18,503 nt of DNA from Methanomethylicus sp964513415 (lineage in GTDB: Archaea > Thermoproteota > Methanomethylicia > Methanomethylicales > Methanomethylicaceae), in the NCBI GenBank assembly GCA_964513415.1, contig CAZEMX010000031.1, positions 1 to 18,503 of the forward strand. Reading direction: 5' to 3'. The notes under the pieces are model-generated. The model was given only the letters and a program-made list of their open reading frames with translations, was not told where the DNA came from and made no database searches. Position numbers and translations under genes: made by a program. Shown here one piece after another: positions 6,980 through 13,463 of this stretch; within the stretch, counting starts at the first letter, position 1; each line of letters begins with the position of its first letter.

Positions 6980-7099
6980 TTATACTCGATCTCTTTTCAG
7001 ACACTCTGACTGTGAGCTTCCTGCTCTTCTGCAGGCGTCGAATGCCATGACATACATTTTGGCATTCAATTCTTCCCTGTCATAGTCGCCCTCATCCAT
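6980..7099 (-). CDS. Possible small protein, 39 residues
   Basis: ATG 7099 to TAA 6980-6982 encodes MDEGDYDREELNAKMYVMAF followed by a Cys-containing tail (DACRRAGSSQSECLKRDRV). It ends 9 nt before the coiled-coil gene on the same strand and follows a TATA-like core (7157-7165). GAGGGA lies about 9 nt before the ATG, a usable ribosome site. The acidic first half and basic end with two cysteines look protein-like, but a reading frame this short can occur by chance, and I recognise no family. It could be a leader peptide or small partner of the coiled-coil protein. Confidence 0.4.
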   Translation of the reverse strand: MDEGDYDREELNAKMYVMAFDACRRAGSSQSECLKRDRV

Positions 7100-7151
7100 A
7101 TTTAGCTATCCCTCTGCGGCTCCAGCCAAACCCTTGCGTGCCCCCTGCTAA

Positions 7152-7170
7152 TGCGTTTAATATAAACGCA
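7152..7170. promoter_or_regulatory. TATA core inside a 19-bp palindrome
   Basis: TGCGTTTAATATAAACGCA has 8-bp perfect arms around a central ATA. TTTATATTAAA within it is TATA-like on both strands. On the minus strand it would start transcription near 7135, 36 nt before the 39-codon ORF and upstream of the coiled-coil/GT/HAD/HMGR operon. The symmetry could reflect an operator for a dimeric regulator over the TATA box, or just a symmetric promoter. Confidence 0.5.
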
Positions 7171-7503
7171 AACATCTCCCTTCTATAGGCGCTGCAACAA
7201 TCGAAGGCATAAGAAACTCCCCGTCCTTTTGCTATTTGCGGATCGATTTGTACTCGATCTTCTCGCAATCTACCTGTCCTCGATCATCCGACTGGATCGT
7301 CTGCGACCATTCCTTTGGCTCGCCAACGGACTGGACCGTCTTCATGCGCCAACCCAACAACCCCTCTTCCTGTATTGTTTATATAATTGTTTTTGTTACA
7401 CTTCATGATACCTTGGCGCATACGCATATATGGTGCTGTCTGTAAGGCCGCTCCTGAAGCTGCGGTCTGACATCCGCACGCCTTGTTAAGGTGGCGCATA
7501 CTC
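7171..7503. other. Gene-poor intergenic region before the MscS gene
   Basis: Over 300 nt without a supported gene. It includes AT-rich TATA-like stretches at 7377-7390 (GTTTATATAATTG) and 7424-7432 (GCATATATG), either of which could drive the MscS gene. A 12-nt imperfect direct repeat (ACTGGANCGTCT at 7291-7302 and 7330-7341) lies in the middle. AAGGTGG at 7488-7494 is the ribosome site of the MscS gene. No tRNA-like T-loop, CRISPR repeat or strong hairpin was seen. A 69-codon plus-strand frame here has no recognisable features and was not called. Confidence 0.5.
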
Positions 7504-8400
7504 ATGGTCGACATCACCCTTGAGATCATATCGTACTTTGAGGCGTTCTTCTGGCAGATAGTGGCCCTCTCGATAGGCCTTGGAGCGACCTTCCTAATCA
7601 TGTATGCCATGAACGCACTACTGAACCGCCGGCTAAAGCGGATCTCTGAGAAGTCCCCTTCGTTGCAGACCATATATGTCGTATTGCGGCGCCTGATTCT
7701 GGCGGCGGTTATCGTATTAGGCGTCTCAATTACTGTCTTCTCAGTCTTTCCAAATTTGGGTTCTGCTGTCGCATCCATATTTGTGGCGGCTGGATTCGCG
7801 TCGATAGTGCTGGGCATGGCTGCGCAATCAACACTCTCAAACATAATCTCCGGGATAACTATCTCATTGTCGCAGCCCTTCAAGATCAACGATGCCGTGA
7901 CCTTCAAAGGTGAATTCTGCTTCGTAGAGGACATACGGCTAACATACACCGTCCTGCGGACATGGGACAACCGTCGGCTGATGGTGCCAAACTCGCTGAT
8001 GCAGTCCGAGGTCATCATAAATTATACAACGGTCGATCCATCTGTCCTGGTCCCTGTTATGATAACGATCTCCTACAAGTCAGATGCCGACAAGGCCATG
8101 GCAATATTGGTCGATATCGCGAAGAAGCATCCTGCCTGCTTCCCGACAGGGGACCTCCCAAATGCCGTCATAATGGACTTCGATACGACAGGCGTTAAGC
8201 TGCGGCTCCTCAGCCGGGCTAAAGACCAGCCGACTGCATTCTCGATGTCTCGAGACATCATGGCTGCTGCCAAGAAAGAGTTTGACAAGAACGGCATCGA
8301 GTTCCCTTCGATCCGCAATTATCTGATTTGGGATCAAGATGCCGCTCCCACGAGCAGGGCAGGGGGGCGCACAAAGAAGGACGCTCCCCCTCCCGAGTGA
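7504..8400 (+). CDS. MscS-family small-conductance mechanosensitive channel
   Basis: 298 residues. Opens under membrane tension to release solutes in osmotic downshock. Three hydrophobic segments are seen: about 17-36 (IVALSIGLGATFLIMYAM), about 60-80 (LILAAVIVLGVSITVF) and 86-110, the pore helix with VAAGFASIVLGMAAQSTLSNIISG. The soluble beta domain follows: LSQPFKINDAVTFKGEFCFVEDIRL, LRTWDNRRLMVPNSLM and INYTT, all MscS signatures. ATG 7504 was chosen because AAGGTGG lies 9 nt upstream; TTG 7483 would add seven residues. The last residues (TKKDAPPPE) are encoded by the first copy of a 40-bp repeat and look like an added tail beyond the usual end near NYLIW. Which solute it passes is not specific in this family. 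Confidence 0.9.
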   Translation: MVDITLEIISYFEAFFWQIVALSIGLGATFLIMYAMNALLNRRLKRISEKSPSLQTIYVVLRRLILAAVIVLGVSITVFSVFPNLGSAVASIFVAAGFASIVLGMAAQSTLSNIISGITISLSQPFKINDAVTFKGEFCFVEDIRLTYTVLRTWDNRRLMVPNSLMQSEVIINYTTVDPSVLVPVMITISYKSDADKAMAILVDIAKKHPACFPTGDLPNAVIMDFDTTGVKLRLLSRAKDQPTAFSMSRDIMAAAKKEFDKNGIEFPSIRNYLIWDQDAAPTSRAGGRTKKDAPPPE

Positions 8401-8410
8401 GAATGCTACC
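8371..8410 (+). repeat. 40-bp direct repeat, copy 1
   Basis: Starts ACAAAGAAGGACGCTCCCCC and ends GAGTGAGAATGCTACC. It covers the last nine MscS codons, the TGA stop and 10 nt beyond. It matches copy 2 at 39 of 40 positions. Its left flank AGGGGGGCG (8361-8369) can pair with CGCTCCCCCT (8382-8391), giving a possible hairpin before the stop codon; copy 2 lacks that flank. Confidence 0.9.
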
Positions 8411-8445
8411 TGGAGTTCAATTCAGCAATGGTGTGCGGTAGAACA

Positions 8446-8485
8446 ACAAAGAAGGACACTCCCCCTCCCGAGTGAGAATGCTACC
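8446..8485 (+). repeat. 40-bp direct repeat, copy 2
   Basis: Differs from copy 1 by one base (ACACT for ACGCT). It lies in the MscS-rpoP gap, 35 nt after copy 1. The 35-nt spacer does not resemble the sequence after copy 2, so this is not a simple 75-bp tandem duplication. It ends 15 nt before the rpoP TATA-like box. Confidence 0.9.
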
Positions 8486-8500
8486 CTCGCCATACAAAGG

Positions 8501-8509
8501 CTTTTAAAC
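8501..8509 (+). promoter_or_regulatory. TATA-like box of rpoP
   Basis: CTTTTAAAC is centred about 27 nt before the GTG start of rpoP at 8532. With usual archaeal spacing transcription would begin at or just before the start codon, giving a leaderless mRNA. No ribosome site is seen before the GTG, which fits. Confidence 0.6.
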
Positions 8510-8531
8510 CTGTATCCATTGTAGGCTATCG

Positions 8532-8687
8532 GTGGCCACGTTGACACAGTACTTGTGCGAAAAATGCGGCAAGGTCATCGAGAGCGGCGACCTTAGCGGT
8601 CTGCCTGGGATACGCTGCCCTGCATGCGGGCACAGGATCCTCTACAAGGCGCGGTCCCAAATTGTACGGGTCGTGCAATCCAAGTAA
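8532..8687 (+). CDS. rpoP: DNA-directed RNA polymerase subunit P (Rpo12)
   Basis: A 51-residue zinc-binding subunit of archaeal RNA polymerase, related to eukaryotic Rpb12. It has two cysteine pairs, YLCEKCGK (Cys9, Cys12) and LPGIRCPACGHRIL (Cys29, Cys32), that hold one zinc ion, followed by the basic tail YKARSQIVRVVQ. The block LPGIRCPACGHRILYK is characteristic. Start is GTG 8532; ATG is absent in frame. It stands alone between the MscS gene and the convergent agmatinase, with its own TATA-like box and a T-run after the TAA stop. Confidence 0.93.
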   Translation: MATLTQYLCEKCGKVIESGDLSGLPGIRCPACGHRILYKARSQIVRVVQSK

Positions 8688-8691
8688 TCCA

Positions 8692-8697
8692 TTTTTT
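8692..8697 (+). terminator. T-run terminator after rpoP
   Basis: Six thymines start 5 nt after the rpoP stop. Archaeal RNA polymerase often stops at short T-runs on the coding strand without a hairpin. No strong stem is seen. Confidence 0.5.
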
Positions 8698-8711
8698 AGG
8701 AATCCTGGCTA

Positions 8712-9614
8712 TCATTTCCTTGCCAGCTTTATCATTGAGCATAGTTCGAATATTATCTTTGAAGCTACCGCCGCAGTGTTCCCGTTGTCGTAGGGGGGGG
8801 AGACCTCAACAAGATCAAATCCTACGACCCTGTCATCCACAACGTCATTGAGCATGTCCAGCAGGTAGGTTGGCGAGATGCCCTCGGGCTCCGGATTGCC
8901 TATCCCTGGCGCATAGCAGGGATCGAGCACGTCTATGTCTATCGATATGTATATCTTCTTGGCCCCCTCAAGCCGCTTCTTCATCCATCTAGCCGATGCG
9001 CTTGCATCGGACCTCAGCATCTCAAGGGCACTGATGTAGTCTATCCCTTGCCTTCTTATCATCTCGACCTCTTCACCAAACGTCGCCCTCACCCCTGCAA
9101 GGATGATCTTTCCAGAAGTAATGGCCTCAAGGGACCTCCTCATCACGCACGCATGCGAGAGCCTGTTGGACAGATACTCGTCCCGCATGTCGAAGTGGGC
9201 GTCGAATGAGACGACCGTTAGGTCCTTTATCGCCTTCACTGCCCCAAGCGAGACCAAGTGCTCCCCTCCAACCATTACTGGTATCTTCCTCGTAGCGATG
9301 ATGTCCTCGACCGTCTCGCTGACCCTCCTTACAGTCTCTGCCGCGTCTCCATGCACTACCGCAAGATCGCCCAGATCGTGCATCTTAATATCCTCAAAAT
9401 CCATCCCCGCCCTCCAGGACCATGTCTCCAGATTCGACGAGAGTTGCCTCAGCGCATTGGGCGCAAACCTTGAGCCTGGTCTGAAACTGGATGTGCTGTC
9501 GAACGGCACTCCGAAGAGAACGAAGTCTGCCTCGGAAAATTCGGTCTGGAACCCGGCAAATGATTTTGACGCATTGTCCACATAAAATGCTTCTTTCAAT
9601 GCACGACACCCCAT
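8712..9614 (-). CDS. speB: Agmatinase-like ureohydrolase
   Basis: 300 residues of the arginase/agmatinase family, which removes urea from guanidino compounds using two Mn ions. Metal ligands are all present: His119 in GGEHL, Asp138, His140 and Asp142 in DAHFD, and Asp226 and Asp228 in SIDIDVLDP, followed by APGIGNPEPEG. In archaea such enzymes make putrescine from agmatine, or spermidine from N1-aminopropylagmatine as shown for Thermococcus; the sequence cannot tell which. Start is uncertain: ATG 9614 is called, but the only TATA-like element (AAATATAAC, 9626-9618) is centred just 8 nt upstream. A leaderless TTG at 9599 (MKEAFYVDNASKSFAGF) fits the promoter better. Divergent from glyS. Ends in TGA. 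Confidence 0.88.
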   Translation of the reverse strand: MGCRALKEAFYVDNASKSFAGFQTEFSEADFVLFGVPFDSTSSFRPGSRFAPNALRQLSSNLETWSWRAGMDFEDIKMHDLGDLAVVHGDAAETVRRVSETVEDIIATRKIPVMVGGEHLVSLGAVKAIKDLTVVSFDAHFDMRDEYLSNRLSHACVMRRSLEAITSGKIILAGVRATFGEEVEMIRRQGIDYISALEMLRSDASASARWMKKRLEGAKKIYISIDIDVLDPCYAPGIGNPEPEGISPTYLLDMLNDVVDDRVVGFDLVEVSPPYDNGNTAAVASKIIFELCSMIKLARK

Positions 9615-9617
9615 AAG

Positions 9618-9626
9618 TTATATTTG
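9618..9626. promoter_or_regulatory. Shared TATA-like element between agmatinase and glyS
   Basis: TTATATTTG on the plus strand would start transcription near 9646, 25 nt before the glyS ATG at 9671, leaving room for GGGTG at 9659-9663. Read on the minus strand the same bases (CAAATATAA) would start transcription near 9597-9600, close to TTG 9599 of the agmatinase gene. One element may therefore serve both genes. Confidence 0.5.
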
Positions 9627-9670
9627 GGTAAATGTACCTCTACTTGAATTTACCTCATGGGTGTACAGAC

Positions 9671-11377
9671 ATGGATAAGTATGATAAGGTTATCGACCTA
9701 TGCAAGAGACGGGGATTCTTCTGGCCTGCCTCAGAGATCTATGGAGGCGTGGCCGGCTTTCTTGACTTTGGCCCGATGGGCACCATGCTAAAGAGGAACG
9801 TCGAAAGGCGGTGGCGGGAAACCTTTATCCATAAAAACCATGGCATCGTTTACGAAATCGAAACCCCCATGATAACGCCGTCGAAAGTATTCGAGGCCTC
9901 CGGGCATGTGGAAAATTTTACGGACGTCATAGTGGAGTGCACGTCTTGCCGTAAAAAGTTCAGGGCCGACCACATCATCATTGAGCAGGCAGGCGACATC
10001 CAGGGTATAGAAGGAAAGACCGTTGCGCAGCTTGACGAGATCATTTCAGCAAAGAGCGTGATATGCACGGAGTGCGGCGGGAAGCTCGGCAAAGTGTCCA
10101 ACTTCAATCTCCTCTTCAGGACCAACATTGGTCCCTACTCGGAGAATGTCGCTTATATCCGACCTGAGGCTGCCCAGGGCATGTTCACCAACTTCAAGAG
10201 CATATACACCGCCATGAGGGAGCGGCTACCGATCGGGCTTGCGCAGATAGGCAAGGTCGCCAGGAACGAGATCTCGCCGAGGCAGGGCCCTCTGAGGCTT
10301 AGGGAGTTCACGATAATGGAGGTCGAATTCTTCTTCGACCCGAAGAGTCCCGGTTGCTCGCTGCTCGAGCAGGTTCATGACAAGAAGCTAAGGCTGCTTA
10401 CAGAGGATCTCGTGGCGGCTGAGAAGGCCGACCCAGTAGAGGTGACCGTGAGGGAGGCTCTGAGTGAGAAGCTGATCAAGTCTGATTGGCTGGCATACTT
10501 CATGGCACTATCAACCGACTTCATATCCGAGCTTGGCGCCCCGCACAACTCGCAGATGTTTGTGGGCAAGCTTGCAAAGGAGCGTGCGCATTACTCCACA
10601 CAGACCTTCGACCAGCTCGTGAAGCTCGACAGGTGGGGCTGGGTCGAGGTCTCCGGGCATGCATACAGGACCGATTATGACCTCTCGAGGCATCAGCAAT
10701 ACAGCGGGCAAGATTTGGGCGTGTTCAGGAAATTCGACGTTCCAAAGAAGACCCGCGTGTTGGTCGCAAAGCCTCGCGTTGATCTGATAAGCCGCGAATT
10801 CAAATCCGAGACTGGTAAGGTATTGGCCGCGCTAAAGGGCTTTGACGCCGCCTCTTTACGGCCCATGCTGGTCGCGGGCAGTGCCGTTGTCGGCGGATAC
10901 ACGATCAGGCCTGAATTCATCGAGTTTATGGAAAAGGAGGAGTCGATAACCGGCGAGCGCTTCATCCCCCATGTAGCAGAGCCTTCGTTTGGTGCAGACC
11001 GCCTAACCTATCTGGCCTTGGAATGTGCCTATAAAGAGAAGGACGATCGCACAGTCCTTTCATTGCCACGGTCGATCGCCCCAGTCAAGATCTGCGTCTT
11101 CCCGCTAGTCAACAAGGATGGCATCAACGAGAAGGCCCAGGCGATATTCGATACCATACGCGCTGACGGATACATAGCCGACTTTGATGATGGCGGCTCC
11201 ATCGGCAGACGGTATGCACGTTCGGACGAGATGGGCGCCCCGATTGCGGTTACTGTTGATTACCAGACGATGCAGGACGATACTGTAACCATCCGTGACC
11301 GCGACACTTGGGAGCAATCCAGGATCCCCATAAGCGCTCTGCGTTCATACTTGAACGAGTACTTCGGCATCCGTTAG
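9671..11377 (+). CDS. glyS: Glycyl-tRNA synthetase, archaeal/eukaryotic type
   Basis: 568 residues; charges tRNA-Gly with glycine in a homodimer. It is a class II synthetase: the N-terminal block GGVAGFLDFGPMG, FRTNIGPY and YIRPEAAQGMFTNF (about 149-175), motif 2 GKVARNEISPRQGPLRLREF (about 194-213) then TIMEVEFFF, and motif 3 PSFGADRLTYLALE. Two CxxC pairs (Cys90/93 and Cys132/135) probably bind zinc in the insertion. The last 110 residues form the anticodon-binding domain (PVKICVFPLVNKDG onward). ATG 9671 is preferred over 9632 because GGGTG lies 7 nt upstream and MDKYDKVIDLCKRRGFFWP is the expected beginning. It ends in TAG, with a TAA one codon later. Confidence 0.96.
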   Translation: MDKYDKVIDLCKRRGFFWPASEIYGGVAGFLDFGPMGTMLKRNVERRWRETFIHKNHGIVYEIETPMITPSKVFEASGHVENFTDVIVECTSCRKKFRADHIIIEQAGDIQGIEGKTVAQLDEIISAKSVICTECGGKLGKVSNFNLLFRTNIGPYSENVAYIRPEAAQGMFTNFKSIYTAMRERLPIGLAQIGKVARNEISPRQGPLRLREFTIMEVEFFFDPKSPGCSLLEQVHDKKLRLLTEDLVAAEKADPVEVTVREALSEKLIKSDWLAYFMALSTDFISELGAPHNSQMFVGKLAKERAHYSTQTFDQLVKLDRWGWVEVSGHAYRTDYDLSRHQQYSGQDLGVFRKFDVPKKTRVLVAKPRVDLISREFKSETGKVLAALKGFDAASLRPMLVAGSAVVGGYTIRPEFIEFMEKEESITGERFIPHVAEPSFGADRLTYLALECAYKEKDDRTVLSLPRSIAPVKICVFPLVNKDGINEKAQAIFDTIRADGYIADFDDGGSIGRRYARSDEMGAPIAVTVDYQTMQDDTVTIRDRDTWEQSRIPISALRSYLNEYFGIR

Positions 11378-11421
11378 GCTTAAAAAAAGGATGAATGATA
11401 ATCAAAACAGATGGTGAAACC

Positions 11422-11685
11422 GTGTCCCAAAGACCACCCGAAAAAAGGCTCAGGCTTAGGCGCAAGGATGAGCTCGACAAGGGCAATTCTAGGATAAATG
11501 CCGCAGCAGCGAAGTTCCTTCAGGTATCCGGGAGGATCGAGATAGTCGTCGCCGGAAAGAAAAAGTTGGAGCTGAACACAATGCCCCTGCCTGACGTTCC
11601 TGAGAATGAAGTATGGATAAATACGGACGAAATGAAGCAACTTGGGCTTTCCGACAACTCGATAGCTACTGTAAGGCGCGCCTAG
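11422..11685 (+). CDS. Small basic conserved-looking protein, function unknown
   Basis: 87 residues if started at GTG 11422, where GGTGA (11413-11417) lies 4 nt upstream; ATG 11395 would add nine residues. A TATA-like TTAAAAAA at 11380-11387 would start transcription near 11409, after ATG 11395, which favours the GTG. The N-terminus is strongly basic (KRLRLRRKDELDKG). Two beta-rich parts follow: RIEIVVAGKKKLELN and NEVWINTDEMKQLGLSDNSIATVRR. The latter resembles the small barrels of AbrB, VAT-N and molybdopterin-binding type (VWIN..D...LGL.DN..ATV), but this is only shape. The basic tail suggests nucleic-acid or ribosome contact. It follows glyS and ends in TAG. Confidence 0.7.
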   Translation: MSQRPPEKRLRLRRKDELDKGNSRINAAAAKFLQVSGRIEIVVAGKKKLELNTMPLPDVPENEVWINTDEMKQLGLSDNSIATVRRA

Positions 11686-11701
11686 ATCTGCAGGCCCACC
11701 T

Positions 11702-12631
11702 TCACCTCTTTATCTTCATCTTGACATAATCCGCGGCATTGGTGCCTGCTACTGCGCCTTGACCGACGGCAACAACCACTTGGTGGCTCTTTCCCGTGCA
11801 GTCGCCCGCAGCGTAGACGCCGGGGATGTTCGTCTCCATGCTCTCATTCGTCGTGATGTAGCCATTATCATCAACGATTAAGCCTGCCTTCTTCAGAACG
11901 TCTATTGTAGAAACCGTGCCGATGGCGATGAAAAGACCATCGATTGCCTTCTCCTCGGTGCTGCCGTCGCCCCTCTTGATTTTAATGCCTTGAACCCTGC
12001 CCTCGCCAAAGACCTCGACGACCTTCACGCCCAAGATTGGCGCGATTCCGATCTCATCCAGCTTTCTCATGTATGCCTCTTCAACAGAGATCCTGTCTGC
12101 ATTTGGAATCCATGTGATCTTGTCCGTCAGCGTTGAAAGGTACATGATGTCGCTGGCAGCCTCCTGCCCGCTCCCGAGCACAGCGACCCTCCTGCCCTTG
12201 AAGAAGAAGCCGTCGCAAGTTGCACAATAGGAGACCCCCCTGCCTAACAGCTTCTCCTCGCCCGGGATGCTCAGCTTCTTCTGCTTGAGACCTGTTGTGA
12301 CTATGATTGCTCTAGCCGAATACGTGCCCGCCTGAGTGATCAGCATCTTCTTATCCGGGCCTATGTCGATGCTGTTGACTCCCTGCCCTGTTCGTATGAC
12401 CGCTCCGAATCTCTCTGCCTGCGATTCGAAACGCCTTATCAACTCGACACCCGAGACCCCTTCAGGGAATCCCGGATAGTTCTCTATAATGTGCGCATAG
12501 GCTGCCCTTCCGCCGAGGTTCGCCTCCTCAAGGATTATCGTCTTCAAGCCCCTCCTTGAGGCATAGATGGCTGCCGTAAGGCCTGCAGGCCCACCGCCAA
12601 CGATTGCGACGTCGTAACTCTCTTCGTCCAT
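11702..12631 (-). CDS. trxB: Thioredoxin reductase-like flavoprotein
   Basis: 309 residues. Transfers electrons from a reduced cofactor through FAD and a redox disulfide to thioredoxin. FAD site GGGPAGLTAAIYASRRG (12-28), redox motif CATC at 136-139, second dinucleotide fold GSGQEAASD (153-161), and YAAGDC (273-278) are all present. In NADPH-dependent enzymes the second fold is followed by HRRxxxR for the 2'-phosphate; here the place reads TWIPNADRISVEE, so NADPH use is doubtful. Relatives without this motif include the Thermoplasma enzyme, which does not use NADPH, and the F420H2-dependent reductase of Methanocaldococcus. Which cofactor applies here is open. GTGAT lies just before ATG 12631, and GATTATAAGG (12670-12661) is a likely TATA box. 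No thioredoxin gene is adjacent. Confidence 0.92.
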   Translation of the reverse strand: MDEESYDVAIVGGGPAGLTAAIYASRRGLKTIILEEANLGGRAAYAHIIENYPGFPEGVSGVELIRRFESQAERFGAVIRTGQGVNSIDIGPDKKMLITQAGTYSARAIIVTTGLKQKKLSIPGEEKLLGRGVSYCATCDGFFFKGRRVAVLGSGQEAASDIMYLSTLTDKITWIPNADRISVEEAYMRKLDEIGIAPILGVKVVEVFGEGRVQGIKIKRGDGSTEEKAIDGLFIAIGTVSTIDVLKKAGLIVDDNGYITTNESMETNIPGVYAAGDCTGKSHQVVVAVGQGAVAGTNAADYVKMKIKR

Positions 12632-12782
12632 CTTAGATCACTGTTGATTGTGGCGATTATCCTTATAATCTTCTTGTTCATCCCTATTAATAATGAAGCG
12701 GCTTTGATTTTCGCTGCAATCTCCTTCACTAAATCTTTATTAAAGACTGCGACTTTTTTTACCCCGAGTTTCGGAGTGTGCA
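12632..12782. promoter_or_regulatory. Divergent promoter region, trxB and DUF47 gene
   Basis: 151 nt. A minus-strand TATA-like GATTATAAGG (12670-12661) serves trxB and a plus-strand CTTTATTAAAG (12735-12745) serves the DUF47 gene about 25 nt before a start near 12765. GGAGTG (12772-12777) is the ribosome site of the DUF47 gene. Unlike the other divergent pairs, the two boxes are separate here. Confidence 0.55.
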
Positions 12783-13463
12783 ATGTTGAGCATCACCTCT
12801 GGCGAAATGGATTCGACCGAGAACCGCATCTATCGCAAATCGCTTGATGTCCTCACTGAGCATGTAAGGAAGGTGCAGGACGCTGTTGTTGCGCTGGTCA
12901 ATTCATTTGACAGTTACGCCGACGGCAACGCCGACTCTCTAAGAGCCAGCTACGCAAAAATTTCTGAATTCGAAGAAGAGGCCGACGTATATAAGATGAG
13001 CCTGATCGACCAGCTGACGAAAGCCGCGCCGGGGCTCCTCTACAGGGAGGACTTTTTGAAGCTTGTCGTTAAGGTTGACGAAGTAGCCGAACTTGCCCAA
13101 TCAATATTGCGCCTCTTGGTCAGACTCGCCGAGCAGAAGTGGATTCCAGCCTCATCGATAAGCGAAGGCATAAAGACGCTGGCCGGAGAGGTCTTAACGA
13201 CCTATGAGAAGCTGAGGGACGCGGTCTTTGCGCTGACCATGAACCCTCGCAATACGATTATGCTCGTCGGTGCAGTCCATGCTTGCGAGGCAAAGGTCGA
13301 CCAACTCTATCAGGAACTGGACTTCAGGGCGTTGGTAGAGGTAAAGCAGGTTGAGCGGCTGCTGGTAATCCGCGACTTGCTAGGCATGCTTGAACATATG
13401 ACCGATGTCATGGAAGACGCCTCAGACGATGCCCGTGTCCTTGCGTTGCACCGTGTCGCATGA
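12783..13463 (+). CDS. PhoU-like DUF47-family protein
   Basis: 226 residues, nearly all helical, without membrane segments. The pattern of amphipathic helices with acidic metal-binding-like positions (FEEEADVYKMSLIDQL near 60-75, LYREDFLKLVVKVDEVAELAQSI near 87-109, CEAKVDQLYQELDF, LLGMLEHMTDVMEDASDDA near the end) matches DUF47/PhoU proteins, in which E/DxxxD motifs of helical bundles bind metal ions. In many genomes these sit beside a Pit-type phosphate transporter; none is seen here, the neighbour being a UPF0104 membrane protein, so a link to phosphate is by family only. ATG 12783 follows GGAGTG by 5 nt; ATG 12807 is an alternative. Its last 42 nt overlap the convergent UPF0104 gene. Confidence 0.85.
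   Translation: MLSITSGEMDSTENRIYRKSLDVLTEHVRKVQDAVVALVNSFDSYADGNADSLRASYAKISEFEEEADVYKMSLIDQLTKAAPGLLYREDFLKLVVKVDEVAELAQSILRLLVRLAEQKWIPASSISEGIKTLAGEVLTTYEKLRDAVFALTMNPRNTIMLVGAVHACEAKVDQLYQELDFRALVEVKQVERLLVIRDLLGMLEHMTDVMEDASDDARVLALHRVA

Noticed and set aside
7236..7445. 69-codon plus-strand frame in the gap before MscS
   Set aside because: No ribosome site, no recognisable features and odd composition near the end; no evidence beyond being open.
7284..8018. 244-codon minus-strand frame opposite the MscS gene
   Set aside because: Mostly antisense to the well-supported MscS gene; the sequence has no family features or sensible hydrophobic pattern.
8371..8485. One-spacer CRISPR (two 40-nt repeats, 35-nt spacer)
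   Set aside because: Repeat 1 is coding sequence of MscS, there are only two copies, and no cas gene is nearby; kept only as a direct repeat.
12644..12847. 67-codon plus-strand frame with a hydrophobic start, before the DUF47 gene
   Set aside because: It runs through the promoter region and into the DUF47 gene in another frame; the hydrophobic run reflects AT-rich promoter DNA.
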